A stretch of 64,000 nt of DNA from Morinoia aosen (taxonomy: Eukaryota > Arthropoda > Malacostraca > Amphipoda > Talitridae). Position numbers and translations under genes: made by a program. Of this stretch, positions 1-9,963 are shown piece by piece. Under the pieces are notes generated by a model. The model made no database searches. It was not told the DNA's origin and saw only the letters and a list, made by a program, of their open reading frames with translations. How positions within the stretch are numbered: the first letter of the stretch is position 1; the number at the start of each line of letters is the position of its first letter. The stretch lies in contig CM059572.1 in the NCBI GenBank assembly GCA_030386875.1, forward strand, positions 41,394,232 through 41,458,231, read 5' to 3'.

Positions 1-1981
1 CAGCGATATCATTTATGGCAACAAGGAAACACACGCAGCTGAGGATACTTCCCTGAGGGACTCCTCCTCGGAGGCTCTTGGTTGACGAGTGGACATTCTG
101 GAGACGGACTCTAATTTTTCTATTATTCATGAAATTGTGTAGGAAAGCAAGAAGGTGCCCATGTATACCATATTTCTGAAGTTTCAGTAGGATTCCGTAT
201 GTCCATGCGGTGTCATATGCTTTCTGTAGGTCAAAGAAGACGGCAACAAGGTGATTCTTTGAAGTAATACTCGAAGCGATGTGTGATGACAGCGTCACCA
301 AATGTTCGGTGGTACTTCGGTTCTTCCGGAAGCCAGATTGGATATTTACTATTTTCCTAGTCGATTCCAAAAACCAGACTAGTCTCCTGTTAACAATTTT
401 TTCAAGCAGTTTGCTTAAGCATGAGGTGAGAGCAATTGGACGGTAACTATTTGGAGATGTCGGATCTTTACCAGCTTTTAAAATTGCTATTATTATTGTT
501 AGTGACCAAGTTGCTGGGAATTCCTGCTGGGACCATATTTTGTTGAAGAGAGAGAGTACTGCAGGGAGGAAGGTTTCGTGGGCTTTTTTAATCATGCTGT
601 ACGAGATGTCATCATGGCCGGGAGCGCTATCGCTGGCTGTGCGTAAGGCAGTTTTAAGTTCTGACATGGTTAAGGGGCTATTGTATGCTTCATTGTCTCC
701 CCCCAACCGCAGAGGTCTTCCTTCCCACCTTTCCTTATATCGCGTGAAGGATGCGTCGACGGTTGCGTTATCACTCACTGATGAGAAGTGTTCCGCCAGC
801 ATCTCCGCAGCTTCCAGCAATGTTTCAGTCAGGTTGTTCGTACGGGGATCTCTCAACTTTGGGGTAGGAGTCAATTTAAATTTTCCGGACAGCTTTTGGA
901 CTTTTTTCCATACTAAGTTTAAGCTGGTTTTGATATTTATACTACTGATGAAAGCTTTCCAGGATGATTGTTTTCTTGTCAGGAAGGTCTTCCGGCAGAT
1001 TGCCTTTGCTCTATTGTATCGGATCCTGTTATACGCATTGTTACATCTTTCCAAGGCTCTTTCAGCTCGCGTACGCTCGCGCTTTGCCATTTCGCACTCA
1101 GAGTTCCACCACGGTACCGGAGGTCGCGGTAGAGAGCCGCTCTTGCGAGGTATGGATGTATCAGCAGCTTGCTGTAAGATGTTGGTCAAAGTAGCTGTGT
1201 GATCCTCAACATTCTTTCCATTCAGCTGGTCGATATCCTCACTTGACAACTGGGTCAGTCTGCTAAACAGAGTCCAATTTCCTTTGTTTAGGTCATACCG
1301 TTCATATCTGGCTTGCATATTTTGAGGATGGACAGGATCGAGATGGATAGGGTAGTGATCGCTGTCATAAAGGTTTGCATTAACATGGTATTTAAAATCC
1401 ATATAGCAGTCAGGAGAGCATAGTGTTAAATCGATGACAGAGAGGGATCCCGTCTGCCTGTGAAAATGTGTAGGTTGTCCGTCGTTCATGATACAGATGT
1501 TATTTTCTCTTACTATTCTTTCCATGAGTTGTCCTTTATCATTTACCACGTTGTCATTCCATAGTTGGTTTCGAGCATTGAAGTCCCCCATTATAATATA
1601 CGGGGTAGGCAGCTGGGAAATCAAATTTTCAACTTCTTGGTGTTGTATATTGATGTGCGGCAAGTAGACCGAGCATATGGTGTATGTCCGGTGCAGATTA
1701 ATACGTAGTGCTACTGCTTGCAACGTGGTACGCAAGTCAATCCGGTGATGCGGTATTGTCCTGTGGATCAATATTGCAGCGCCCCGCTCGTGATCATCAG
1801 CGCGGGTCACACCAGAGGTATAGAGAGAGTACTGAGTGGGTGGTGTCACCGTTCTGTCCCGGAGCATGGTCTCTTGAAGGCAGACACATGCAGGGTGGTA
1901 TAGATTGAGGAGTTGTTTAAGTTCACAGAATTTGGTTCGGTACGATTCTAAATTCCATTGAATAAATGAATCAAAATTCAT
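1..1981 (-). CDS. LINE ORF2 (endonuclease and reverse transcriptase), partial
   Basis: The frame starts at the ATG at 1981, which directly follows an in-frame TAA, and stays open for 660 codons to the window edge. The N-terminal 220 residues are an APE-type endonuclease: QWN near residue 8-10, LQET at 35-38 (catalytic Glu), GDFNARN at 132-138, SVIDL at 181-185 and SDHYP at 207-211. The reverse transcriptase follows: SYRPIAL at about 512-518, FFDLQKAYDT at 582-591 (box A with the first catalytic Asp) and GVPQGS at 640-645. The YxDD box must lie just left of base 1. The product would nick target DNA and prime cDNA synthesis there. The gap to ORF1 is 30 bases, typical of re-initiation or a downstream start in this clade. 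Confidence 0.93.
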   Translation of the reverse strand, partial: MNFDSFIQWNLESYRTKFCELKQLLNLYHPACVCLQETMLRDRTVTPPTQYSLYTSGVTRADDHERGAAILIHRTIPHHRIDLRTTLQAVALRINLHRTYTICSVYLPHINIQHQEVENLISQLPTPYIIMGDFNARNQLWNDNVVNDKGQLMERIVRENNICIMNDGQPTHFHRQTGSLSVIDLTLCSPDCYMDFKYHVNANLYDSDHYPIHLDPVHPQNMQARYERYDLNKGNWTLFSRLTQLSSEDIDQLNGKNVEDHTATLTNILQQAADTSIPRKSGSLPRPPVPWWNSECEMAKRERTRAERALERCNNAYNRIRYNRAKAICRKTFLTRKQSSWKAFISSINIKTSLNLVWKKVQKLSGKFKLTPTPKLRDPRTNNLTETLLEAAEMLAEHFSSVSDNATVDASFTRYKERWEGRPLRLGGDNEAYNSPLTMSELKTALRTASDSAPGHDDISYSMIKKAHETFLPAVLSLFNKIWSQQEFPATWSLTIIIAILKAGKDPTSPNSYRPIALTSCLSKLLEKIVNRRLVWFLESTRKIVNIQSGFRKNRSTTEHLVTLSSHIASSITSKNHLVAVFFDLQKAYDTAWTYGILLKLQKYGIHGHLLAFLHNFMNNRKIRVRLQNVHSSTKSLRGGVPQGSILSCVCFLVAINDIA

Positions 1982-2011
1982 TTACAAATAGAGGTACTGG
2001 TTTGTTTTCCT

Positions 2012-3820
2012 TCAGGTTCCGATCACTTGAATTTTTTGGCTTTCTGCTGATCTCGATGCTCGGTCTCGGCTTCTTGATGGTGGCGATGTCGTCCGCTGTT
2101 TCTTGGTTGGTGCAGTAGGCTTCGGTTTGTAGGTCATTGAGTTTCTACTGGAGTTGCCATCGTCATCGTCGCTTCCATAGCCTTGGAGGTTTGTAAGGCT
2201 GGAAGTTGCCTCCCTCCGCTTGAAAGAGTATTTGGTGAGAGAAGCCGGCGTAGGTTTTTGGCCTTTCACTGTTTTAGGGGGTTCTCCGTTTGGCTCCAGT
2301 TGTTTTCGTTGTCGGTTGTAGACTGTAGGCACCTTGGGCTTAGAGAGTGTGGCGTTATTTATTTCTTTTTGCGTCGTCCTTTTCGGTGAAATGATGGGTT
2401 GGGAGACGGCAACTGTTGGAGTTCCTGAGCTTGTACTAATTGAATCGGTGGCCTTCGATTTTACATCAGCTGTAGCTGGAGCGGATTTAGCGTTGCGAGG
2501 AGTAGAATCAGTGCACGCAGTGATTTGGTTAGGAGGTTGTTCATTGTTGTTTTTTGCCTGAACTGGCCTTATTTCTGGTTTTGCAGGTTCTTGTTCAGTG
2601 TGAGTCGGCTGTTGTGGCATATATTCCTGAGGAGCAGCAGAGTTGGGTTCTTCCGCAGGGGTACTTGTATCTCCCCTAACTACCGCGCTATACATCCGCT
2701 CATGCTCCGGATGTTTCTCCAAAACGAGGTCCATGGCTTCTGAGCGCGAGGTCTTCAATCTCTGTTGAGTGGCTAAAATTTCACTTTCAATTTGATATTT
2801 TGGGCATTGTTTATCATTTGAGTAATGAGGCTGCCCGCAATGGTAGCATCGGACGGCATTAGGACAGGAGCTTTTTTGGTGCCCTTCCTGCCCACATCGG
2901 GAGCACGTGTCTGCTTCTCTGCGGCAGTATTTTGCAACGTGGCTATAGCGTTGGCATTTAAAGCATTGTTGCGGTCTTTCTTTATATTCTTCTACAAGCT
3001 CACTGTGCCAAGATGACAATTTCACAGCTCTTGGCACCGTGTGCTTTTGGAATGTCAGGATGTATGTGTCGGTAACAACTTTCTCGCCATCTCTCCTCAG
3101 CTCTATTCGCCGCAGGTCAATCACTCCCTGGTCAGCTAGGTGGTCCTTCAGTTCTTCCATAGAACACTGTCCGAAAGTCTTGCTTCGGACTACACCACGA
3201 ACAGTGTTGAGTGATCGGTGGGGCTCTATTACTACTCCCTTTCCGCCAATGCGGTCCAGTTTCATCAGCTTATCTGATTGGGTTGTACTATTTGTCTCAA
3301 TGAGGAGACTGTTATACCCAGATTTTACGATTTTCTTTGGAGTACCAATTGTCTTAGTAATGTCGCGTTCTGCCAGCAACACGTTCAAATCTCTGGAGAT
3401 ATTGACCCCAGGGAATCGTACAGTATAATATTTGATATAGTATGGTATGGAGTTCTCGAACATTCCTTCCAGTCTCAGCATCTGACGCGCTCGCCGGTCA
3501 TCTCGTCGTCTCCTCTTCACCTGTCGTCGGTTCATTGTTTTCCAGATGCTCTGTTCATCTCCGGTCGCAGCTTCCTCATCATTGTTAGGCTCTCGGGTTG
3601 TCTCAGCTTCCACTGTTTTGGCCCTCGAAGCGTCTTCGCTACATAAGTTTCTCTCATTCGTCTGATCTTTTCCATTATTTAATTCAGTCTCGGCACTCGC
3701 TCCTTGTGTGGGGTCCACACTTAGAGGAGGCAAATCGTTAGTCTGCATTAGAGCAGAGCTAGCAGTATCCATTTGAGTGTCCAGGTCGTCAGCGGCAGGT
3801 AGGGATTGATGGGTTTCCAT
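2012..3820 (-). CDS. LINE ORF1, gag-like nucleic-acid-binding protein
   Basis: This 602-codon frame encodes the RNA-binding partner of ORF2. I chose the ATG at 3820; the frame is open further upstream to a TAG, but the only earlier start-like codon is a GTG at 3874, which is unlikely in an animal. A basic stretch (NRRQVKRRRRDD, about residue 97) precedes a conserved central region, and three zinc knuckles sit at about 286-339: two of the form CX2CX4HX4C and a third CX2CX3HX6C. The C-terminal 250 residues are rich in Pro, Ser, Thr and Lys and look disordered. The frame ends in TGA, 30 bases before ORF2. The family role is packaging element RNA for reintegration. Confidence 0.92.
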   Translation of the reverse strand: METHQSLPAADDLDTQMDTASSALMQTNDLPPLSVDPTQGASAETELNNGKDQTNERNLCSEDASRAKTVEAETTREPNNDEEAATGDEQSIWKTMNRRQVKRRRRDDRRARQMLRLEGMFENSIPYYIKYYTVRFPGVNISRDLNVLLAERDITKTIGTPKKIVKSGYNSLLIETNSTTQSDKLMKLDRIGGKGVVIEPHRSLNTVRGVVRSKTFGQCSMEELKDHLADQGVIDLRRIELRRDGEKVVTDTYILTFQKHTVPRAVKLSSWHSELVEEYKERPQQCFKCQRYSHVAKYCRREADTCSRCGQEGHQKSSCPNAVRCYHCGQPHYSNDKQCPKYQIESEILATQQRLKTSRSEAMDLVLEKHPEHERMYSAVVRGDTSTPAEEPNSAAPQEYMPQQPTHTEQEPAKPEIRPVQAKNNNEQPPNQITACTDSTPRNAKSAPATADVKSKATDSISTSSGTPTVAVSQPIISPKRTTQKEINNATLSKPKVPTVYNRQRKQLEPNGEPPKTVKGQKPTPASLTKYSFKRREATSSLTNLQGYGSDDDDGNSSRNSMTYKPKPTAPTKKQRTTSPPSRSRDRASRSAESQKIQVIGT

Positions 3821-3847
3821 CGCGTACTGGGGAGACCCCGGTTGGCT

Positions 3848-3871
3848 CCCCCTAGCACAATCGCTAGGGGG
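3848..3871 (-). repeat. 9-bp perfect inverted repeat in LINE leader
   Basis: CCCCCTAGC at 3848-3856 is mirrored by GCTAGGGGG at 3863-3871 with a 6-base loop. It lies just upstream of the ORF1 ATG and would form a GC-rich hairpin in the element's RNA leader. Confidence 0.6.
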
Positions 3872-4233
3872 CACCTTGTAACTGCTTACAAGCTCCTCAG
3901 ATGATATTGGTTTAATAATCTACATAAAAGAACAAAATAATACAAAACCCCGATGTAGGGGGGGCCGCCTGCGTTGGTTCTACCTACAACAAGCTATCAA
4001 GAATAATTAAATGAGGTCAGCCTGTTATTTTACATTAATTATCTAATGTATATCAAAGACAAGTAGGTATACTAATAGTACCACCACGTAAAGGTGCAGG
4101 TCGACTAGATACACTCTAGTAAGAATGTACCTTCTATCAAATCCTTGTCAATATTCAGCAATGTTCCCTTCACACATATAAACAAATACACTTGGTACCA
4201 GTAAACGTGGTAAAGGGAACACGTAAAATTTCC

Positions 4234-4247
4234 ACATATACATACAT

Positions 4248-4294
<47 letters not shown>

Positions 4295-4313
4295 CATATA
4301 CATACATACATAT
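4234..4313. repeat. (TA)n/(TACA)n compound microsatellite
   Basis: Alternating TACATACATA blocks flank a run of TA dinucleotides. It abuts the 3' side of the tRNA-like SINE. Apparent Tyr/Ile/Cys-rich frames through it are artefacts. Confidence 0.95.
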
Positions 4314-4319
4314 CAATAG

Positions 4320-4518
4320 CTCAAAGTCATATTACCCCCAGAAAACAATACTGAGTCTGGTTTAAGCGGGCTCTCCGTCCACGCATAGGTTTTTTTTCAA
4401 ACGAAATAAATGTACAGGGAGCTCATGGAATCGAAACTCGTGACTTATAAGTTACCGCGCCCAGCACGCTACCGACTGCGCCACCAATCACCCAAAAGGT
4501 GATCGATGCACAACGAAA
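4320..4518 (-). mobile_element. tRNA-like SINE or tRNA pseudogene
   Basis: On the minus strand a pol III-like pair of boxes is visible: an A-box match TGGCGCAGTCGG at 4483-4472 and a B-box-like GTTTCGATTCC at 4437-4427, spaced about as in a tRNA. The B box has one extra T and I cannot fold a clean anticodon arm, so a functional tRNA is unlikely. About 100 unrelated bases follow and the unit ends against a microsatellite, as many SINEs do. A second copy was not found in the window, so the family assignment is tentative. Confidence 0.5.
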
Positions 4519-4587
4519 GCAATGCACATATATATATATATATATATACATACATATACATATATATATATATATATATACATACAT

Positions 4588-4628
<41 letters not shown>

Positions 4629-4651
4629 CATATACATACATATACATACAT

Positions 4652-4682
<31 letters not shown>

Positions 4683-4709
4683 CATACATATACATACATA
4701 TACATACAT

Positions 4710-4748
<39 letters not shown>

Positions 4749-4757
4749 CATATACAT
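4519..4757. repeat. (TA)n/(TACA)n compound microsatellite
   Basis: Same composition as the array at 4234: TATACATACATA blocks alternating with pure TA runs. All apparent ORFs in it are read-through of the repeat. Confidence 0.95.
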
Positions 4758-6514
4758 ATGTCCAGAAATACTACCCTCACAAGATTTTGGGAAACATGTC
4801 TCGTAACTTCATATTTTTTTGCCAAAATACTTTAAGAAAATGTGTAAAAACCGTTATCACTGTTATTCTTGAGCGTGAGAATGTGGACCAAAGTTTGCAC
4901 GTGTGTGTTAAGGACAATTCTTAACTGTTCGGTCGGAAAAACAAGCGGCGATTGTTTGGGGTAGAGGTATCATATGTCACGGTCTTAAGTGCGCGACCAG
5001 GCGAGCACAGGAATCGTAAACGAACGACGCACACGACGAACACATGCACAAGGCAAGCCGGGGTTTGGAAGGCGTTGGGCGGATGTGACGTAGTAACAGA
5101 GGCCCACACAATCTAAGCGAATCACCGCGCGCCAAAGGTATGACGCAAGAAGGTGTGTCTCAACACGCACCAATGAGAGTCCCAGACGTCAGAACGAGCA
5201 AGAATTCCGCCAATAAGGTTGCAGATGCTGCCTCTGTAGAATGGAAGCGTGGAGAACGATCTCGAAGGAGGGAAGCGAAAGACATATAAGGAGTACAGAG
5301 GAAGCATGGGGGAGGAATTTTTGAACACACGTGAGAGACTGCGCAAGACGTCTGAGGGGGTTCTACACAATAGGCCAGCCTCGTCGGCTGGCCTTATACC
5401 CAACTGCAACTTGAAAGTTAATAATTCGAGGCACATAAAACAACGTTGGACGTCGGAAGTCATTGGAGCACCGTCTTACAAAGGAAGCCTAATCGAAGTA
5501 AACCAGCCTCGCATCGGTGATCGTCATGGATAAAAGCGTCGGAGATTCAACCAAGAGCATTCAACATCTGTGCATCGGGGTCGAACTCACAGTCAACTTC
5601 AGCGGCAGTCGTCAACATTGCAAATGGCAAACAGTTAAGTTCGTCCACCCACAATGCGTAAGCAACACGCAAATCTACAGTGAAGTGGCTTGCCATTGAA
5701 ACTCTTAAGACACTCCAGGCACCACGGCGGGCTGTGAACTCGAGTTGGAATGCCGGCGGCACGATGAGGGAGCGGCAGAGGCATCGCTGCAGCGCGGGCA
5801 AGACATCAGCCTACACCTGCAGCAAACCTAAAGCTACGACGCGGAACATCAGCAGTGAGCAACAGCATCGTCAGTGAATGTCCATCAGTGAATCATTTAT
5901 TATCAAAAGTGCGAGTGTTTTTATAGTTGTGAGAGCTCTTTTAGGTGGTGATTGAAGTTCAATTTCAGATGTAGAGCAGCACACAGATAAGTGCTTTCCA
6001 AAGTATCGTGAAGAATCATCTAATTTTATAGGCAACCGATTTATTGTGTCTATTTAGTCGAGGATCCACTTCCCGTTGCATGATTCGACACCGTGTCACA
6101 ATTCCAGGTTAAATCGTGATGTGTTACTCTCGCAAATATTATGATTTGTGTTACTGTGGATGCGTGAATCGTTGTCAACGAGGGAGTATTTGTAACTTGA
6201 AGGCTCGGTAAGCAGCACATTTGTATGATGTCGTGTTTAATTAAATATTGTGGCGGTAGAAACTTACGTATTTTTCATTGACGCCGCTGTGCCATTTCAA
6301 ATCATTTCGTTCCCATGCCTTGTGTGTTTATCCACGTGTTCATCTCAAAAATAAATGTGTCTTAATCTTTCAAATTCTTTTATTCTCCATGTCTGGTATA
6401 CAGGTGTACGCAAGCATAAAGGATAATACTATAACATGTGTGGGGGTTGGAATTCCCTCAGCGTATGGGCAAGGGGAGGGTCCTAAACCCACCCTCTTCT
6501 CTGTATCGCAACAC
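4758..6514. other. Unassigned single-copy stretch
   Basis: Only short frames without recognisable domains are present. The stretch 4930-5880 is richer in GC and CpG than its surroundings. A 9-bp perfect hairpin (AGGCCAGCC at 5372-5380, GGCTGGCCT at 5386-5394, loop TCGTC) stands out. A promoter region or a decayed LTR would fit the composition, but I see no terminal repeat, primer-binding site or coding block that proves either. Confidence 0.4.
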
Positions 6515-6530
6515 ATACATATACATACAT

Positions 6531-6573
<43 letters not shown>

Positions 6574-6576
6574 CAT

Positions 6577-6621
<45 letters not shown>

Positions 6622-6624
6622 CAT

Positions 6625-6671
<47 letters not shown>

Positions 6672-6718
6672 CATATACATACATATATATATATATACAT
6701 ACATATATATATATATAT

Positions 6719-6761
<43 letters not shown>

Positions 6762-6768
6762 CATATAT
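6515..6768. repeat. (TA)n/(TACA)n compound microsatellite
   Basis: Blocks of ACATACATATACATACAT separate long TA runs. It forms the left flank of the inverted-repeat element beginning at 6769. Confidence 0.95.
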
Positions 6769-8424
6769 CCAAGGTAGCAAGAAATTATTAGGTCAATATT
6801 GGGTTGATAATTTTTTATTGACCTGATAATTGGAATCTTGGATTACAATAATTAGGCTAATAACAAGACAATATCGAAAAAATATATATTTATTTATGAT
6901 ATCAACTTGTTATTGGGACAATGTAGTAAATAGTTTTATTTCTAATATTAAACTAACAGTGTATATATATATATATATGTACGATATTCATATAAGTGGA
7001 AACTATCTCATAATAACCAAAAAATCTCGCAATTTAATAAGATTTGTTAAAATATAAATTATTATTGCCCAAATATTGGGTTGATATTGTACGCCAATAA
7101 TACGGAGTAATTTGTTTAAGGAAAACACCTCAATATCAAGTCAATAGTGACACAGTAATTAGCTGATACTGTGTTAAAAATAAGTTATTATTGGGACAAT
7201 ATATTCTACCAATATCCACTTGATGTCAGAAAATGAGTATTGGGCCTGTAGTACCCTACCTTAGTTACCCCCTCAAACTCAGTTTTAGTCCCCTTTGTGT
7301 TCAGTAATACTAATACGTGCAAATGTAAAATTATCTAAGAGTAAAGTAGTTAACTATAAATAATGTATGTCCTGTAGAAACTTCAGAGAAGCTCGAGGTT
7401 ACAACTAAGGTGGTGGCATCACTCGCCGCTGTTGAAACCGTGGAGGGAGTATATATGGAGGGAGCATAGCCGTCTGTGAAGCGAAACCAGTTTTTGAGAT
7501 TTCTCCTGTGTCTGTGGTAACCAATAGCCGTCTCGCGAGTGTTGACGTCAGCACGGAAGCCAGTAACCTACCAACTACGTTAGAGTGCGCACGCGCTCGC
7601 TAAATGCTCTTCCAGCTGTTTAGTTAATCATTCAGTCGGTAATGATTAATTTGGGATTCTACGACTCCGAAAGATAATAAATTGTGGTTTCCTCACTTGA
7701 AGACACTTAATAATATCAAAATTACTAGCAAAGATACATTAAGAGTTGAAAACTATAAAGATTACAGGCCCTTGATTATAACAAAATTAGAGCGACTTGC
7801 ACGCGCACCTCACCCTTTGACTTGTGGGTGAGGGTACTAATCTTGCTTTGGAAAATGAGAGCCATTGAGAGGAAGGGTTGTAGGGAAGGTGGGTGGAGCA
7901 ACTTAAGCCAAGCGTCTGTGGTTGGCTCAGAATCGGGCATTCACACTGCCCGAGTGTTTCAACTTTTTGCAGCCAAATTGAGCCCGATCGGAGTGCGCTA
8001 TGCTCCCTCCATATATCCTAGCTCCATGGTTGAAACTCGGTTGCTAAAGCGGGAGCAATTCCAGGTCTTACATGCCTATAGCTTACTAAGGAAAGTTCAT
8101 AGCGACAGAATATTTAGGATTGGGTTAGTGAAATTATCATTTTCGGTGCCAATCATGCCATATGTTTTAGAAATATCAACCTATCAGGAATTGAGTAATA
8201 AGCCAATGTTTTTTGTAGGGAACACTTCATTATCAAGTCAATATTGACACAATACTTAGTTGATATTGGGTTGATGATAATATGTTATTGGGCCAATATA
8301 TTTTTCCAATAATCAACCGAATTTTCCAAAATAAGATATTGTCCCAATGTTCAATTTGAATATCCAGTCAATATTGAGACTGTATATTGGCTCAATATTA
8401 GGTCAATAAATTTTGCTACCTGGG
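6769..8424. mobile_element. 1.66 kb non-autonomous DNA transposon with TIRs
   Basis: The left end reads CCAAGGTAGCAAGAAATTAT; the right end, reverse-complemented, reads CCCAGGTAGCAAAATTTATT, and the similarity continues imperfectly for about 40 bases. Both ends abut (TA)n DNA, so any TA-type target duplication is hidden. Inside are diverged repeats of a motif around CAATATTGGGTTGATATTG, with a block at about 7120-7250 repeated directly at about 8218-8350. No transposase frame is visible; the 141-codon frame at 7822-8247 has no recognisable domain. I cannot name the superfamily. Confidence 0.65.
7431..8037. repeat. Internal inverted repeat of the TIR element
   Basis: About 40 bases at 7431-7471, containing ATATATGGAGGGAGCATAG, return in reverse complement at 7998-8037 with some mismatches. 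The arms are about 530 bases apart. They suggest a composite or nested structure within the larger element. Confidence 0.6.
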
Positions 8425-8443
8425 ATATATATATATATATATA

Positions 8444-8484
<41 letters not shown>

Positions 8485-9085
8485 ATACATATACATACAT
8501 ATATATATACATACATATACATACATATATATATACATACATATACATACATATATATATACATACATATACATACATATATATATACATACATATACAT
8601 ACATATATATATACATACATATACATACATATATATATACATACATATACATACATATACATACATATACATACATATATACATACATATATACATACAT
8701 ATACATATATACATACATATTACATACATATATACATACATATATATATATACATACCTATACATACATATACATACATATACATACATATATACATATA
8801 TACATATACATACATATACACATATCATACATATATATATATATACATACATATACATACATTATATATATATATACATACATATACATACATATATATA
8901 TATGTACATACATATACATACATATATATATATGTACATACATATACATACATATATATATATGTACATACATATACATATATATACATACATATACATA
9001 CATATATATATATATATACATACATATACATACATACATATAAATACATATATATATATATATATATTTATACATACATATATAT
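8425..9085. repeat. 660-bp (TACA)n/(TA)n microsatellite
   Basis: A long compound array with a local higher-order period of about 30 bases at 8480-8660 and extra GTAC interruptions at 8900-8970. It is the right flank of the TIR element. The translated Tyr/Ile/Cys frames on both strands are meaningless. Confidence 0.95.
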
Positions 9086-9548
9086 GTATATAAAACATGA
9101 AAGAATATTTATAAGCCTCATGCGTTAATCCTTTGCATCGCATGCAATATCAATTTTGATGACTGCTTGTCACCTCAGAGAATGCACTGTGTTCATCGAT
9201 TTGCGCGCCTGCAAACCTGTCCCATATAAAATATTCCTTTCAATGAGATCGTTTGCTAAAATATTCACACGATTTTTACACCTATATTGCATGCGTATTT
9301 GAGCTGCTAAAGCCGTGGCCAACAGTTTACTGCAGACTTTCGGAGGCTCTTCAGTATCCAAAATATATTAATATTCAATTCCATACGCACAGGTGAAGAA
9401 CTGCTTAAAAACTGCAGAAAGTTGATAACAAAATTCTGACTTTAACCTCAATCTTTATTTTCTGTAGTCTTACAAACAATGAGCAAGTGAAAAATGTTTT
9501 GGCACACTGACCTGTATTTCCCCTGCAACGTCACATGACTCTTTATCA
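9086..9548. other. Downstream of exon 11; possible unplaced exon
   Basis: A 63-codon minus-strand frame (9361-9170) ends at CTCTGAG followed by GTGACA, which resembles a splice donor. No match to a known domain is seen, and its acceptor is not convincing. Otherwise I see nothing. Confidence 0.2.
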
Positions 9549-9810
9549 TTAACACGGTGCTTGCAATAGGACCCATCGATGGGTCGTTTTAAAACCTTTA
9601 ACAATCTTTTAAAATTAATGGTATTCAATTAATGCTTTTTAATGTTTAGTATTTGAAAAGTGGAAAACAAAGCATTTTTTTTAATTGATGGTAGGCTATT
9701 CAACAGACCCAGTTAATGTTTGGTTTTTATAAAATTGCTAACAATTTTTTAACTTCAAATTTGAGTTGGGTATTGAACTTCAGTTTAACCCATTGCAGTT
9801 GACGTGTTAA
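9549..9810. mobile_element. piggyBac-like MITE (CCATCGATGG subtype)
   Basis: Begins TTAACACGGTGCTTGCAAT and ends TGCAGTTGACGTGTTAA, inverted relatives of each other with TTAA at both outer edges. A subterminal palindrome CCATCGATGG follows the left end. It lies in the intron region just downstream of exon 11. Confidence 0.6.
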
Positions 9811-9839
9811 ACTACACCCAGATAAAACTCTGCGCTCAC

Positions 9840-9963
9840 CTTCAGGTCCTTGAGGTCGCTGTCGTCCGCTTTGCCCTTGCCCTTCCTGGGCCGCTCTGAG
9901 CTCTTCGCCCTGCGCGGCGTGACAGCCACGGCAGACCCTCGACGGCTCACGTTCAGCGACCGA
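9840..9963 (-). CDS. Ankyrin gene exon 11
   Basis: Acceptor TGTGCAG before 9963 and donor GTGAGC after 9840. Enters in phase 2 (AG of exon 10 plus T makes Ser) and leaves in phase 0 after 41 whole codons. The product is a basic tail with SRSLNVSRRG and SSERPRKGKGK, probably disordered and possibly a nuclear-localisation or phosphorylation region. A following exon must exist. Confidence 0.8.

Larger units (their letters stand above)
1..3990 (-). mobile_element. Jockey-type non-LTR retrotransposon, truncated by window edge
   Basis: Two consecutive minus-strand frames form the classic two-ORF layout of a Jockey/I-like LINE: a gag-like ORF1 with three zinc knuckles, then 30 bases later an ORF2 with an APE-type endonuclease followed by a reverse transcriptase. 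Neither frame has a stop or frameshift inside the window, so the copy looks young. The 3' part (rest of the RT, any RNase H, tail) lies left of base 1. The 5' end is not sharply defined; I place it near 3990 only because the sequence beyond becomes unrelated. Whether the copy is complete cannot be judged here. Clade assignment rests on motif pattern, not on a tree. Confidence 0.88.

Noticed and set aside
540-1202. 220-codon plus-strand frame
   Set aside because: It is antisense to the well-supported LINE ORF2; the same holds for plus frames at 2183-3646 over ORF1.
3821-3874. GTG start for LINE ORF1
   Set aside because: Animal translation starts at AUG; the ATG at 3820 is the first in frame after the upstream TAG.
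4420-4492. Functional tRNA gene
   Set aside because: The B box has an extra base and no proper anticodon arm could be drawn.
4423-4924. Overlapping Tyr/Ile/Cys/Met-rich frames on both strands
   Set aside because: They are translations of (TA)n/(TACA)n microsatellites; the same applies at 6370-6826 and 8351-9143.
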